This document shows positions 34,932 to 46,606 of a DNA stretch of 64,000 bases, piece by piece. The DNA lies in NCBI GenBank assembly GCA_036971615.1, contig JAYKKR010000027.1, positions 1 through 64,000 of the forward strand, in the 5' to 3' direction. The stretch is from Amyloporia xantha (taxonomy: Eukaryota > Basidiomycota > Agaricomycetes > Polyporales > Adustoporiaceae). The translations under genes were made by a program, and so were the position numbers. The stretch's first letter is position 1. Each line of letters starts with the position of its first letter. Under the pieces are notes generated by a model. It was not told the DNA's origin and made no database searches. It worked only from the letters and a program-made list of their open reading frames with translations.

Positions 34932-36752
34932 ATGACCATCCCATTGAACGGCTCTGCTCTTCACGGCGACATTGAGGCCCCACCTCGGCCCAAGGATGTC
35001 GGTATCCTTGCCATGGAAATGTATTTCCCTCAGAGGGTGAGCAATAACAAGCTTCGGTCGTGGCAGCTGGTCTGAGTTACGTTGTCATCTAGTGTATTTC
35101 GGAGGAGGAACTCGAGGAGTTTGACGGTGTCTCGAAGGGAAAGTACACCATTGGCCTCGGTCAGAAATTCATGGCGTGCTGCGACGATCGCGAAGACATC
35201 AACTCTTTCGCCCTGACCGGTAAGCTGTGCTCAACCACAGTATGAAGCCGATCTTCTCACCCGCATCCCCATTTAGCTGTCATCAACCTCTTGGAGAAGT
35301 ACGACATCGACCCCAAGTCGATTGGTCGCATCGATGTCGGCACTGAGACCATCATTGACAAGTCAAAAGCGACCAAGACTGTCCTCATGGACCTCTTCGC
35401 GGAAGCTGGCAACACCGATATCGAGGGTGTCGACTCGAAGAACGCCTGCTATGGTTCCACCGCCGCACTTTTCAACTCCGTCAACTGGGTCGAGTCGTCA
35501 TCATGGGATGGGCGAAATGCGATCGTGGTCGGCGGTGACATTGCCATCTATGCTGAGGGCAGTGGTCGGCCAACGGGCGGTGCTGGTGCATTCGCGATTC
35601 TGATCGGACCTAACGCTCCTCTTGCCATCGAGCGTGAGTACCATTTTCATATTAGCATTAACCTATCTCTTTGCGGTTACATGTGCCTGCTCCCAATCGG
35701 CGATTGCGGGTGTCAGGGGTTTCCCATGAACTATTATTGCTAACTTCTCGTTGCCCAATACGGAAATCTGACAATACATTGCCTCCGATTAGCTATCCAC
35801 GGCACGCACATGGTCAACACGTACGACTTCTACAAGCCCAAGCTTGACTCCGAATACCCCGAGGTTGACGGGCCTCTCTCTATCACCACCTACGTCTCCG
35901 CCATCGATGCAGCCTACAGCGCATTCCGCCGAAAACATGCCAAGGCAAAGAAGGTCGCGAGCCTCAACGGTAACGGAGAGGCTGCGTCCCTCGCCGCCTT
36001 CTCGCTGGAGGACGTGGACTACCCTGTTTTCCACAGTCCATACGGCAAGATGGTCCAGAAGGCCCATGCTCGCCTGGTAAGCACTATCATCATTGTTTGA
36101 TTTATGTTTGCTTACGGGATATCGTTTTCAGATCTACAATGACTTCATGGCGAACCCTACCTCCCCCAAATATGCCAATGTACCTAACCCAGAGGCGATC
36201 CTCGCACAGCCCTACAAGGAGTCGTTGACTGACAAGACCCTCGAGAAGACCTTCATGACCGTCGCCAAGAAGGAGTTCGAGTCGACCGTCGAGCACTCCA
36301 TGCGCTGTGCACGGCGCTGCGGTAACATGTACACCGCGTCGCTCTATGGTGGACTCGCGTCGCTGTTGGCCAGTGTCGCGCCAGCAGAGCTCCAGGGCAA
36401 GCGCATAAGCATGTTCGCGTTTGGAAGTGGGCTTGCGAGCAGCTTCTTCACCATTCGTGTGAAGGGCGACACGACAGAGATCCGGGACAAGCTGGATCTG
36501 ATCAGCCGCTTGGCGAGTATGCAGGTCGTGCCATGCCAGCAATATGTGGATGCTCTCGTGGTGGGCTTATTTCCAATGCATGGACATGTCGACGTAAAGA
36601 CTGACGAAATGTTACAGTTGCGCGAGAAGAATCACAACGCGGGCTCGTACATCCCCGAGGGCTCGCTCGACAACATCTGGCCGGGCGGGTTCTACCTGGA
36701 GAGCATCGACGGCAAGTACAGGCGCAAGTACGGCCGCAAGGCGAAGGCGTGA
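34932..36752 (+). CDS. ERG13: Hydroxymethylglutaryl-CoA synthase
   Basis: Five exons: 34932-35036, 35093-35219, 35277-35633, 35793-36076 and 36132-36752, giving 497 residues. The enzyme condenses acetyl-CoA with acetoacetyl-CoA to HMG-CoA, the step before HMG-CoA reductase in the mevalonate and ergosterol pathway. N-terminal [20 protein letters not shown] is assembled across intron 1. [15 protein letters not shown] holds the catalytic Glu (about residue 101). [14 protein letters not shown] holds the nucleophilic Cys (about residue 135). The C-terminal half carries [16 protein letters not shown] and [11 protein letters not shown], standard for the family. The length is normal. The ATG sits in CACCATGACC, a good context. 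The codon pattern, rich in C-ending codons, suggests high expression compared with the BTB neighbours. Confidence 0.97.
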
Positions 36753-37361
36753 TCGTTTTTTGCTTGCTGTTCTTTCCATATGGACGTTACACCTTGTCAT
36801 CTCGCATAATCACATCTATATGTACCATCACATTGCTTTCGCTACTGAGCATCGTTAGGCATTCCGGTGTCTGGTCTAGAAGAGTCATCATATGTACCAT
36901 TATCAATGCGCTTTCGACTTTCATATCTGATTGGATTGATTATGAATGGCGTGCTGAAGATGCTTGCCTCTGGCTGGCTGTGAGCGCAAGACATTGGAAT
37001 CATTCGTCGTTACCTATGCACAATGATTGGTTTCTAACATATCAACTGAAATAATTCCTATACGAGCGCTGAACGTATGTACCAGCAATTGACTAACCAT
37101 GGCGATAACCTTCGCGGGACAGAATGTGAATGCACGCGAAATCAAGCGTTGCTATGAATCTTTGCGCCTACAAGGCAGAGAAAACAGAAGTAGTCAATTT
37201 ACCGCAGACATAGCTTGTGCCCCTTCGACGCGATCATATCTTGGGTAGAGTGAAACCTTAGATTATGTCCTCGGTGAAGCAACCCAGCTATAACCAATAC
37301 CATGTTAAGCTAGGCTTCATACGTCCTCAATGTCGAGTTCAACCTGTTGTGATCGCTGAAG
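36753..37361. other. Convergent intergenic region, nothing seen
   Basis: This lies between HMG-CoA synthase (+) and BTB copy 6 (-). No ORF of note or repeat is present. Confidence 0.5.
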
Positions 37362-38987
37362 TCAGTGAAACTTATACTGAAGCGATGCACGACGGAGTAC
37401 CTCTGAGACTACCTCCTTCAGCTTTTGGTGGATATATGTATCGAATCGCGTGAAGAATTTTGCCATCTGCTCGCAGTCAGAGCACCAGCAGCCTTGTTCC
37501 ACGGATTCCTTTAGCACTGATCGAGCGACTTCGCACATTTCCCCGCCATCAGGATCTTCGGATATGCTCTGCAGGCCGTCATCGACCCTCGCATGCATCC
37601 ATTTTCTCGCACATTCCATGCACTTCCTGCGTGTTGCGTTGGCCTTCTCGTGTTTCCCGCATGTGCAATCCTTCCGCTTGTCGGCGTCGGGGGATTCCTC
37701 GATACGCTCGGCTCCTTCCCACCACTCTTCCGCATGAAGCTCTCCGTTTTCTTTGAGTACCCTTTTGCGACAAGCCTCACGATACTTCAGGAGCTGGTAG
37801 TAGACAGCTGCGGATGCATTCTCCATCTCTGGAATGTACTCCTCTTCAAGGTTTCCGCGTCGCAGCGACTGCCTGGCGGCCTGCTTGGCATAGTCGGTCA
37901 GTTTCGCTTCCGCCACTAACAGGTACGCACGCAGAGGATCTTTACGCGCAATACGATCCCAGGTTTTTCCAATAATATTGGTGACTCTTTTCATCTCATA
38001 ATTCTTGGCTGCCTGAGCGACCGCCCACAGGGACGCTAGATTTTCAGATAGAATACCCTCTTCATCGACTGGATAGCACAGTTTGAGCAACACAGCCAAA
38101 GTCTGGCTATTTTCGGCGAGATCCAGTACGGGATGCCCCTCTTGTGAGATAGTGGATGGCTCACCGCCTTTTGGCGCTGCGTCCGAGGATGAAACATCGG
38201 GAATTCGACTGCGTAGGACTGGCGATGCCATGGAGAGGATAATCTTATGCACCTGGAGGTCAACACCGTCTGACGAGCGGCAGATGATGTCCGCGAAAGG
38301 ATGAGCAAAGAAATCATGACGGATAGGGTCTCTATTGGTTGTATCTCCCTCCGCATCGAGTTGTACCTTCTTCGGAGGGTAGCAAAAGACGAAATCGGCA
38401 TCGACGTTTCCCTCGAGGCGGTGGAACTGCAGAAGGCGATAGTACGCTCCCGCAGAGATTCCCCGCATCTCGAGTGGGAAATCGTGTAGTATCTCCTTTG
38501 AGAGTGTTTTCTGCGCGGCACTCCAAGCCTCTGGTTCAATGCGGAGGCGACATGCAACAGCCCAAACGCGCAAGGGCTGGGTATCTGCCAAAGTGCGTAG
38601 CATTCTCGTCAACCTAGCTGTTGCTTGCTCCATGTCATATTTCATCGCTGCCTCTAACACGACCTCGATATCCTTCAATTCGTCTATTACCGGTTCCGCG
38701 ATAGGATAGCACAACCGTAAGAGGCCATCAAGTGTAATGCGGTTTTCGGCCATGGTCACCACTGCACGCCCATCTAGATAGTCCTCTGATGGATCTTCTA
38801 TGTTCTTATTTCGGGGTGGTTGGGGTAAGCTGAATAGCTCCTTGAAGAAAGGAGATGCCTCGACAAGAATGACACTGTGCACTCGGAAATCCGTGCCATC
38901 TGAAGATCGAAGGATGGTGTCCGCCGTTGTGTTATCAAAAGGGTGTGAGGCGTTGGTGAAAATCCGAGGGCTTGAGCCAGCGTCCAT
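37362..38987 (-). CDS. Double-BTB/POZ domain protein with Cys-rich tail (copy 6)
   Basis: The frame gives 541 residues from the ATG at 38987; the frame opens further only from a TTG. BTB unit 1 starts at about residue 14 (FDNTTADTILRSSDGTDFRV, LLRLCYPIAEPVI, LEAAMKYDM). A LRVWAVACRLRIEPEAW helix pair and AGAYYRLLQFHRL follow. Unit 2 starts at about 228 (HPFADIICRSSDGVDLQVHK, LKLCYPVDEEGI, AYLLVAEAKLTDYA, AAVYYQLLKYREAC). The tail has CTCG, CMEC and CWCSDC, spaced as two possible metal knuckles, and then a final helix. It resembles copy 7 more than the plus-strand copies, so the minus-strand pair may be sister genes. Confidence 0.88.
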   Translation of the reverse strand: MDAGSSPRIFTNASHPFDNTTADTILRSSDGTDFRVHSVILVEASPFFKELFSLPQPPRNKNIEDPSEDYLDGRAVVTMAENRITLDGLLRLCYPIAEPVIDELKDIEVVLEAAMKYDMEQATARLTRMLRTLADTQPLRVWAVACRLRIEPEAWSAAQKTLSKEILHDFPLEMRGISAGAYYRLLQFHRLEGNVDADFVFCYPPKKVQLDAEGDTTNRDPIRHDFFAHPFADIICRSSDGVDLQVHKIILSMASPVLRSRIPDVSSSDAAPKGGEPSTISQEGHPVLDLAENSQTLAVLLKLCYPVDEEGILSENLASLWAVAQAAKNYEMKRVTNIIGKTWDRIARKDPLRAYLLVAEAKLTDYAKQAARQSLRRGNLEEEYIPEMENASAAVYYQLLKYREACRKRVLKENGELHAEEWWEGAERIEESPDADKRKDCTCGKHEKANATRRKCMECARKWMHARVDDGLQSISEDPDGGEMCEVARSVLKESVEQGCWCSDCEQMAKFFTRFDTYIHQKLKEVVSEVLRRASLQYKFH

Positions 38988-39499
38988 GATGTCGCTGTAA
39001 TGCTTGAGTGTCAATGTAATGCGAATGCAATGTCCTCTATCGTGCCGTGGGAGATGATCGTGCGATACGCGTAACTAACATGCGGGATACACGCACCTCA
39101 AAGGAAATCAATCTGGACTCTTCCATCTCTCCTCGTGTAGATGCAGATGATATGTGCGGGCTCGTGTGCTTAGATGAGGAGAAACCCTAAATTGGAAGAG
39201 AAGTTTCCGTTACATGTTGGTACCGTAAGTAATCATCTGGCTTCGCAAGACGCGATTTGCGCGCAATCTATACATTCTGTAGCAAGAAGTGTCAAACGTG
39301 TTCCGCCAATACTCCTGAAAGTTCAGCGGATCATTCCCTGGCAGATTGCAGGGACATCATGCATCTCAGGCCCTAGAGCAAGCCTTTCACCACACGCGCA
39401 CTGGGTCTTTACCTCCGTCCTTGTAGTTCGATCCTCTGTTTTATCCATCACTATCGTGCGTACAAATCACGTCCGCCTTATTATAAGACGTCGTGCACA
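38988..39499. other. Upstream region of BTB copy 6
   Basis: No gene is recognised. A 135-codon plus-strand frame (39174-39581) runs into the TIR element and has no domain-like content. Confidence 0.45.
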
Positions 39500-40220
39500 T
39501 GTCGGAAAAACCGGATCTGGGATATATGGCTGTATACGGGCGTATAAGGTCGTCAGAATTTACACCCCCTTACAACCATAAGAAAGAACCTATATGTCCT
39601 GACCAGGCCGTATATGGCATTACCTGCCTTATCAAGGCTTATATGAATTCCGAGCCTTACCATGCCTGATAAGGCTCCGTTAGCTGCGGTTGTAAAATTG
39701 CAAGGGGCCCGCGGTGTTACCACAGGCGACTGCGGCGCCATACAGAGAGGCTATTACAACCCATTACATCTGTACTACTAAGTTCATTCTGACGACACGT
39801 ATATACCATTCTGTACAGATTACTTTAGAATATGATGCTCTTGTAACAAACATGTCGCAACGATGCTACAGCCGAGTCACTATGGTAAGTACTGTAATAT
39901 TGAAGAGTTTATTTGCTCGGAATTGAACACACAGCTTCAGATGACAATAACGGTGACACACGATCTATCTACTGGGCTACGCGGGCATTATTGTGCAATC
40001 CGTGCTCCAAGTATATATCATGTCGGTGCAGTGTTGGAGTATCGTCACATTTCAGGTGGATCGGTCAAGGCCCCACGCGATCCATTCCGCGCACAGACGT
40101 CTGATATGCCTTTATTCGGTCTGATATGTACCTTATCAGACTGTCGCTGAAGCCTGATCAGGCCTTACAAGTCCATATGGCTTCATAAGGCCTGATAAGC
40201 CAAATGCCATTTTTCCGACA
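39500..40220. mobile_element. TIR element with TGTCGGAAAAA ends
   Basis: The left end TGTCGGAAAAA and the right end TTTTTCCGACA form a perfect 11-bp inverted repeat, 721 bp apart. Many short palindromic GCCTTATCAGGC-like blocks fill both subterminal regions (about 39600-39680 and 40120-40205). No coding frame is present. No clear target-site duplication could be read, so the class is open; TG...CA ends would also fit a solo LTR. Confidence 0.5.
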
Positions 40221-40599
40221 CAGTCGTAGAACCAATCACCGTTGTCATTCTTGCATAAATTCAGAGACACTCACTTCAAGGGTGAACATCAGCTTTCGCT
40301 GGCAGCAAAGGGACAATATAGATAGCGTGGTGTTGCAACTCACCTTCCTAAAGTACCGTGAACGGCAGCGAGAGCACAATACTAAGCGTACGATATCGAA
40401 AAGACTAGAGAAAGGTGACAGTCAATGTCACACCGGACCAACAAACTGTGACAGCTTGAAATGGGCAACCTTACTGTCCAATAACCACACCGGCGGGCTT
40501 TTCGCTAACTGGAAACCAAACGGTGAGAAATATAGCATACCAAACTCGCTGCTTTTACTGTCTAACACTACTGAATGCGGTTCGTAGTATGTTAAGGTC
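40221..40599. other. Intergenic, nothing seen
   Basis: This lies between the TIR element and the F-box locus. No gene-like frame is present. Confidence 0.45.
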
Positions 40600-42140
40600 A
40601 TGACTGAGCATATGATGAGCGGCCAGAAGCTCAATGCCACACCCATCACTCGCCTCAATGACGATGTCGTTTATGGAATATTTTCTACCTTATCTTTGGA
40701 CAAACACGAATGGGATGAGCAACCCCTCGAGCCGGAAAAAGGCTCTCAGAACGGGTACCACCTGGCTAGCAGTCACCTACACATGTCGTCACTGGCGCCG
40801 TCTCGCCATCGCCTCCCCAAGGCTTTGGACTAATATCACAGTCACCGGCGACTGCTGCGGGCCTATGTTACGCGAGTTTCTTACACGGTCTGGAGACCTA
40901 GCGTTGTCTGTCAGCATCGACGGACCCGTGGCCCGCTTTGGGTCAATCGAAGTCGTAGCCACCATAGCGCAGACTGTCGCCGAATATTGCAACCGTATCT
41001 CAATATTTTCTGTCAGCGGGCTAATGACAAAGCATATGGCAATCATACTGTCCCATTTCATCTCTCCGGCGCCGCAGTTGCAGAATCTTACCATTATTGG
41101 TCAATCCCACTCATCACTCCGCCCTCGGGTCCTATCTCATGTCTTCGCCAATGATACCCCTGCTTTGCGTTCTATCACGGTGTGTGATGCATCATTGGTA
41201 TGGCGATCATATGTCAACATGACCCATATCGCTCTAAACGATCAGCCGATTGCATCCCTAGAGGATGTTATAGGGAGCTTACAACAATGTCCAGGACTGC
41301 GGTCATTTTGTCTGGGAATGAGAAGCGCCAGATCTACGGACATGTTTTCTATTCCCGAGAACTCCCATTCAATTGACCTTCCCCACTTGATGCACCTCGT
41401 CCTGCGTGGACCCCATGATGCCGTGTCGCATATATTATCGCGCATGACGTTCCCTACGAGTGCGATGATTGGCTTATCATTTTTGGACAGACCCATTACT
41501 CGATCTGATTCAACCATGTGATGCATTGCGGGCCACGACGTCGACTATACACGATGCGAGTCTGCTATTGGTGCACATCGAGTTTGCCGCCCGCGTCACG
41601 ATATGGTCCAACCATACTGGTTTTACAGCACAATGGACCTGGAGACCCATGGTAAGGGCAGACCCTCTGGGCGGAGATGCTGAATTCAATCATTTTGGAG
41701 CCGTCATCTCGTTCCCCGAGCTGCGATCTCTAGCGATCAAATCACCTACCTTCTGTTTGAACGAGCAGGACTGGCGCCGTATTATCAGCCAAATGCCATC
41801 GCTGAGGTCTATCCACCTTGAGGATGGTGACTATCGTATAGTCACATTGTTCATGGCGCTAGGAGTGGAGGAGGGAATATCAAGTCCCAGGTGGTCGGTG
41901 TGTCCAGCCATAAAATCCCTCTACATCCGCTCTACCGAAAATTTCCAAATTCCCATTGCATCGCTCGCATCATCCTTGAGAAGTCGTACGGCTAGAGGTG
42001 CATCACTGGCCTTGCTGGATATTTCGTTCAAGGGCCGCGACGCCTTGTCTGATCTTGGCGACTTGACAGGTGTCGCTGAGCAAGTAAAGGTTCGATTTCA
42101 CGACGAAAGTTTGTCAATGGGCATGGCATCCCTTGATTGA
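40600..42140 (+). pseudogene. F-box protein gene with two frameshifts
   Basis: The start (ATG 40600) reads ITRLNDDVVYGIFSTLSLDK, an F-box-like helix. About 45 codons in, the family continuation TTWLAVTYTCRHWRRLAIAS...PRLW lies in the +2 frame. The switch falls at GGAAAAAGGC near 40735-40745. The frame then runs to 41521, where the protein continues one frame over (CDALRATTSTIHDASLLLVH, around 41510-41525) to a stop at 42140. The total would be about 510 residues with a leucine-rich repeat-like C-terminal part. Neither break has room for an intron with proper ends. F-box proteins of this type are SCF ubiquitin-ligase adaptors that expand rapidly in Agaricomycetes. Two indels point to a young pseudogene, or less likely to assembly errors. 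Confidence 0.75.
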
Positions 42141-43315
42141 CGGGGAGCAGTTGAAGAAGCTGCAGGCCCAACCGCGTCCATCGTCAAAGACAATTACAAT
42201 ATGATTACATCCGATCAAGTTGCTACTCGATGATGGGCGAGGAAGTATATATCGGGTACCGCATAGTTCTGTTGTCGAATAGGCATATAGTACTTCAAAT
42301 TATCCGGACCAAAACACCGTTCGCTATTCTGTTCATGGCTCCTGCGGCATAAGATAAGGTGAGCACTTGGACTCTTGGATGAGTTGTTCATATCCTGCCT
42401 TCACGGGTCTTTCACGAAGAAAACCAAGTCGAAGAATAACCAAGTCGAAAGCCACCCTTCAGCAGCAGTCGTTTGATCCGATATAGAACGTCGTCAGTGG
42501 TTTCCTGTACCAAATTCTGGCACTGGGCGCAGCAGCATAGCTTCACTTGCGCGAGGTGAGTCCACTTGGCTTCTGATGCCAGAGTCATCTTCAAACGCCA
42601 CTGATGCGACGCTTGGACCTCCATAGACGAGATGTGCGTTCAACTTTGGCTGATGGCTGCTTGTCTGACATTTATCTTCAGGTGTAAGACCTAGTCTCTC
42701 GTAGGCAGACTATGACCAATGACCTTTTTGAGGTGGAACAGGACGATCGCTATAGCCGTCTCATTGCATGAGGTGTAATCCACGTCGCTTCCGAGACTCT
42801 TCTGGTTAAGGGCGTTCAGCGTTCAACGTTCAGTCCTCAGCGGTCAGCGTTCAACGTCCAACGCTTAGCAGGTCAGTTTGACCGTTGCCCCGTGTAGTGT
42901 TCATTCCACCTGCCATACATATACGCGCTCTTCGAATGATTTCTCAAGTCGTTGTCATCTCGACCATGATTTCCCGAACTGACACACCTTGCCTTCATAA
43001 CGCCGGTGCGTACCACACCGTCTCACTCAGTTATAGGATGATGGAATTTTGCACTTAGATCCAGTGAAGGACAAGTACTATGGCAAAAATATTGGCAGTG
43101 TGAAGGCGAATAGGGTCATCAAAGCCCCAGCTGAAGCGAGCTTGAAACAGATACACAGAAGATTTCTAACCCCGCCTTCCTGTCAGTGTGGCGATACAAA
43201 TGACTCCAGTAATTGTTCATTTTGGAAAATTGTCTTCAATGTTTCAAGAAAAGCACTTTGTGATATCAGGTGAGGGTCAATTCATGAGACGTGATGGGTA
43301 CTTACGTTCCCTATT
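42141..43315. other. Intergenic with short tandem repeats
   Basis: An imperfect repeat of GTTCAGCGTTCAACG/GGTCAGCGTTCAACG lies at about 42811-42875. A 70-codon minus-strand frame (42624-42412) contains CCCAQCQNLVQETTDDVLYR, which faintly resembles the Cys tail of the double-BTB family. It may be an eighth, very short remnant. Confidence 0.35.
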
Positions 43316-44998
43316 TCAGATCAATCCAATCACAGTCGCAAGTTGAAATTGCGAGCCATATCTATTACAAAGATCAATCATCAAATTTGATCTGTCAAGA
43401 GATGAAACATTAGGTAAAATTCGAACAGAGCCATCGAATGCCAACATCACCTTCCGCACCGCATCGTCCCATTTCTGCTGCACAAATTCATTCAATGTCG
43501 TGAAATGCAATATCGACACCTCGCAGCCGTGACACCACTGGTCGTTCTGCGCAGAGCGCAGTAATAGACCCTTCTCTAGCAGCCCAAACGGCGTTGCCTC
43601 GGGTGACTTTGCTATCGCTTGCAGTATGATTTTCGTATTTTCGTCCACCCACTTCTTCGTAGACTGAAAACAGTTCTTGCGCCTTGCATTGAATGACATG
43701 GCATTTCCGCAACATGAACATTCAGCTTGCTTAGCCGACTGATCCTCTGCGCGGTGAGTTCTTGAGCGAGACTCTAGACTTAAGCTCAGAGTAGTCCTGC
43801 TTATTGCACTTGTGGAAGCGTCATAGTATTTGAGGAGTCGATAGTAGTGGTCTGCCGCTATGGTCTCCAGCTCGGGAAAATATTCCTCGGAAGGGGTTCC
43901 ACTCATGAACAAATTGTCGGCAGCTCGAAGCATGTATTCCTTTAACCCAGCTTGTGCCATTATCATATGAGCACGTACAGGTTCATCTTTGGCAATGGTC
44001 CCGAAGATCTTTTGAACAAGCTGTGTGACCCGAGCCATTTGGTACTTCGCAGCTGCCTCTGCCACTCTCCTCACGATCCACAGGTCGTCGACGACAACCT
44101 CGCCCTCTTCCACTGGGTAGCACAGCTTGAGGAGGACCGCGAGAGTGCGGCTGTCTTCAGGAAGGTCCAACGTATCCACCTCGTCACTTGGCTCAGGGGC
44201 GCTAACACAGTGCTCCACTCCGAGTCGTCTTTCTACTGATGAGGTGATCATATCACGTAGAACAGGCGACGCCATGGACAACGCAACCTTATGCGTCCCG
44301 AAATTGACGCCATCTGATGAACGACAGGTAATGTCGGCGAATGGATGCGAGAAGAATTCATATGTTTCTGGGATTCGTTTTTCGGCGTCCCGTGCTTTCG
44401 GACGAAGGACGAAGGAGAAATCATCGTCAACCTTCCCTTTGGCCCGATGAAACCGCATCAGACGGAAGTATGCGCCTGCAGCAATGTCTTGGAACTCTGG
44501 TGGACATCTGTCGGCAGTTGATATGGTTGCTATTCTCCCCGCAGCAATGCGGGCCTCGTCTTCTAAGTGTAAATGAACCGCGATGGCCCATATTCTCAGT
44601 GAATTGCCGTCGGGGAATGATAGCAATGCGCGTTTGGTGAGTACTACCGCTTGTTCCATTTCATACTTGATGGCGGCTTCCAGCACAGCTCGCACCTCCT
44701 CCAAGTCGTTCATCACGGGGTCGCGAACAGGGTAGCAGAGACGCAGGAGCTTGTCAAGTGTATGACTGTTCTCGGGCAAATCGATCACCCTGCCGTAGCG
44801 AGTCTCTTTTACGCCGGTGAAATCCCCAGATTGCTCTGGAAAGCTCAGCATTTGTCGAAAGACGGGGGACGCTTCGGCAAGGATAACACTATGCACCTGG
44901 AAGTTCACGTCGTCCGCAGAATGTATAGTATTGTCTGCGACCGCACTGTCAAATGGCGATTGAGGTACCACAGTAGTTTTGGGAGTCGGTGAGGGCAT
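43316..44998 (-). CDS. Double-BTB/POZ domain protein with Cys-rich tail (copy 7)
   Basis: The frame gives 560 residues from the ATG at 44998; upstream in frame there is only a TTG. BTB unit 1 starts at about residue 17 (DSAVADNTIHSADDVNFQVH, LLRLCYPVRDPVM, LEAAIKYEM, RIWAIAVHLHLEDEA, AGAYFRLMRFHRA). Unit 2 starts at about 222 (FADITCRSSDGVNFGTHKVA, LLKLCYPVEEGEV, DHYYRLLKYYDA). The tail has CSCC, a following Cys after a basic NARRKNC stretch, and CHGC. The C-terminal 40 residues, after a VQQKWDDAVRKVMLAF helix, have no match in the other copies and might partly be read through an unspliced intron. Confidence 0.87.
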   Translation of the reverse strand: MPSPTPKTTVVPQSPFDSAVADNTIHSADDVNFQVHSVILAEASPVFRQMLSFPEQSGDFTGVKETRYGRVIDLPENSHTLDKLLRLCYPVRDPVMNDLEEVRAVLEAAIKYEMEQAVVLTKRALLSFPDGNSLRIWAIAVHLHLEDEARIAAGRIATISTADRCPPEFQDIAAGAYFRLMRFHRAKGKVDDDFSFVLRPKARDAEKRIPETYEFFSHPFADITCRSSDGVNFGTHKVALSMASPVLRDMITSSVERRLGVEHCVSAPEPSDEVDTLDLPEDSRTLAVLLKLCYPVEEGEVVVDDLWIVRRVAEAAAKYQMARVTQLVQKIFGTIAKDEPVRAHMIMAQAGLKEYMLRAADNLFMSGTPSEEYFPELETIAADHYYRLLKYYDASTSAISRTTLSLSLESRSRTHRAEDQSAKQAECSCCGNAMSFNARRKNCFQSTKKWVDENTKIILQAIAKSPEATPFGLLEKGLLLRSAQNDQWCHGCEVSILHFTTLNEFVQQKWDDAVRKVMLAFDGSVRILPNVSSLDRSNLMIDLCNRYGSQFQLATVIGLI

Positions 44999-46606
44999 CG
45001 GCAATTACTGCCACAGCAGATAGAAAACCGTCGTATGTCTTGTAACCATCTGTGCTTAGCACTTCAGGTCATCGATACAACGCGGGAGCCATGAGGCAGA
45101 CTGATTTGAAATGTACACGAGGTTTACTCATATTTATAAAATAATTTTGCCAGCTGAAAAGCTTGTATTTCGCGCAAGGAAACCAGTCGCTACGTGTTTC
45201 GTGCATTACCGGCATCAATTGTCTGAGGAATCTTGTCAGATGCGGCGGGTGGACTTGTACACGTACGCACGTCGATGATTGTAGCCAGCGTGCGGCTGGG
45301 CTTCGCGAACAGACATGGTAAGTTACTATTGGTTGGGTATAAAAGGTTTGTTCACAATGGGCGGTGAACTTCAAATAGAAATAACAGCGACGGAAGGCCA
45401 ATATTCTCCCCTGTATAGCCAGAATCACGCGCTTGGGAATTCGAGTCTGTGGCCCTTATCAATTCTCTCCCTCCCTAAATTCCCGGGAGACCCCCGCACG
45501 GCATGAAGCCACTAATCAGTGATCAGATCTGGTACCGGCGTCTTGGTATTTTGCAGTCGCCATGGTCGGACTTCCAAATCCTTCTTGTGGCGTCGTCAGC
45601 AGCCGTCCTTCAACGCTGTTGAAGGAGTCGACCGCAGGAGAGAAAATCTTATAACTATATAAATAGCTGGATATGTATTTACATTGACAATGGAACATTA
45701 CACAAACACCTCAGATACCCCACCGTGATCAAATGTACGAGCTCGGGGAAACGGCTTAAACCGGCGGAGTGTGAATATTTATGCATACGCTGTGTGAACC
45801 TATCATAGAGCTGCCATATTTGGGAGGTCGAAGCTATTTCAAGGTAGACGCCACATGGTCCATCATGCCGACCAGTGCCAAGGGCAGCGCAGGGAATCTC
45901 GGGAGGGAGAGAATTGATAAGGGCCTGTGTATACTTCAGATCAAACAGGTGATATCGCAACCGGCCAGGCGATCTAACAGCCTGAGGCCGACCAATATGG
46001 GCGCTGTTGGAGGGTCCCAGGAAGAACAGTAGCGACTATCGCGGACTCGTTGCATGTCTACAATCGAACTCAGGCACAGTGCATTGCCATTCATCTATGC
46101 GCAGTTCTGGACTCGAGATACGTATTGGTCTCTCGTAGGCTTGTGCACTGGTGGCATTGAAGAAAGAGGGAGATTGAATATTGCAATATGAAAGATGCCC
46201 GTGCAAGTAGCTCCAAATCAAACGCATGCGAACCAACGGTCGGAAAACATGTTAGTGCTTTGCGAACCTTAACTCCAACCGGTCTCACCGGTGACTGACA
46301 GCTCGCCATTCACAATTTGTACGATACTGACAGCCTGACTAGACGTCGTCACAGACTCAGCCGATATGCCGACGGGCGGATGTAGACTGTGTTCCTCAAT
46401 ACCCTTGGAGCCAGACGGCTACTAGGCCCACAAAATGCGTTCGATATCGTCAGTTATTCTTCGCGCATGAGTAATGGGCTGCGCAGCGAAGTTCGAGCAG
46501 ATAAATGACGGTGTGCATTTCGAACCGTGTTTTCCACAACGCTCTCAGGCTTGTGATAAGACTCGCCCTTCATCAAATCCGTCTTCATTCACCGAGTAGC
46601 GGCGTC
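44999..46606. other. 1.6-kb divergent intergenic region
   Basis: A TATA-like GGTATAAAAGG lies at about 45344-45354 on the plus strand, with no convincing coding frame downstream. No repeat is seen. Confidence 0.45.

Noticed and set aside
40735..41525. Introns explaining the two F-box frame changes
   Set aside because: At both points the shifted protein resumes within a few codons, leaving no room for a GT/AG intron.
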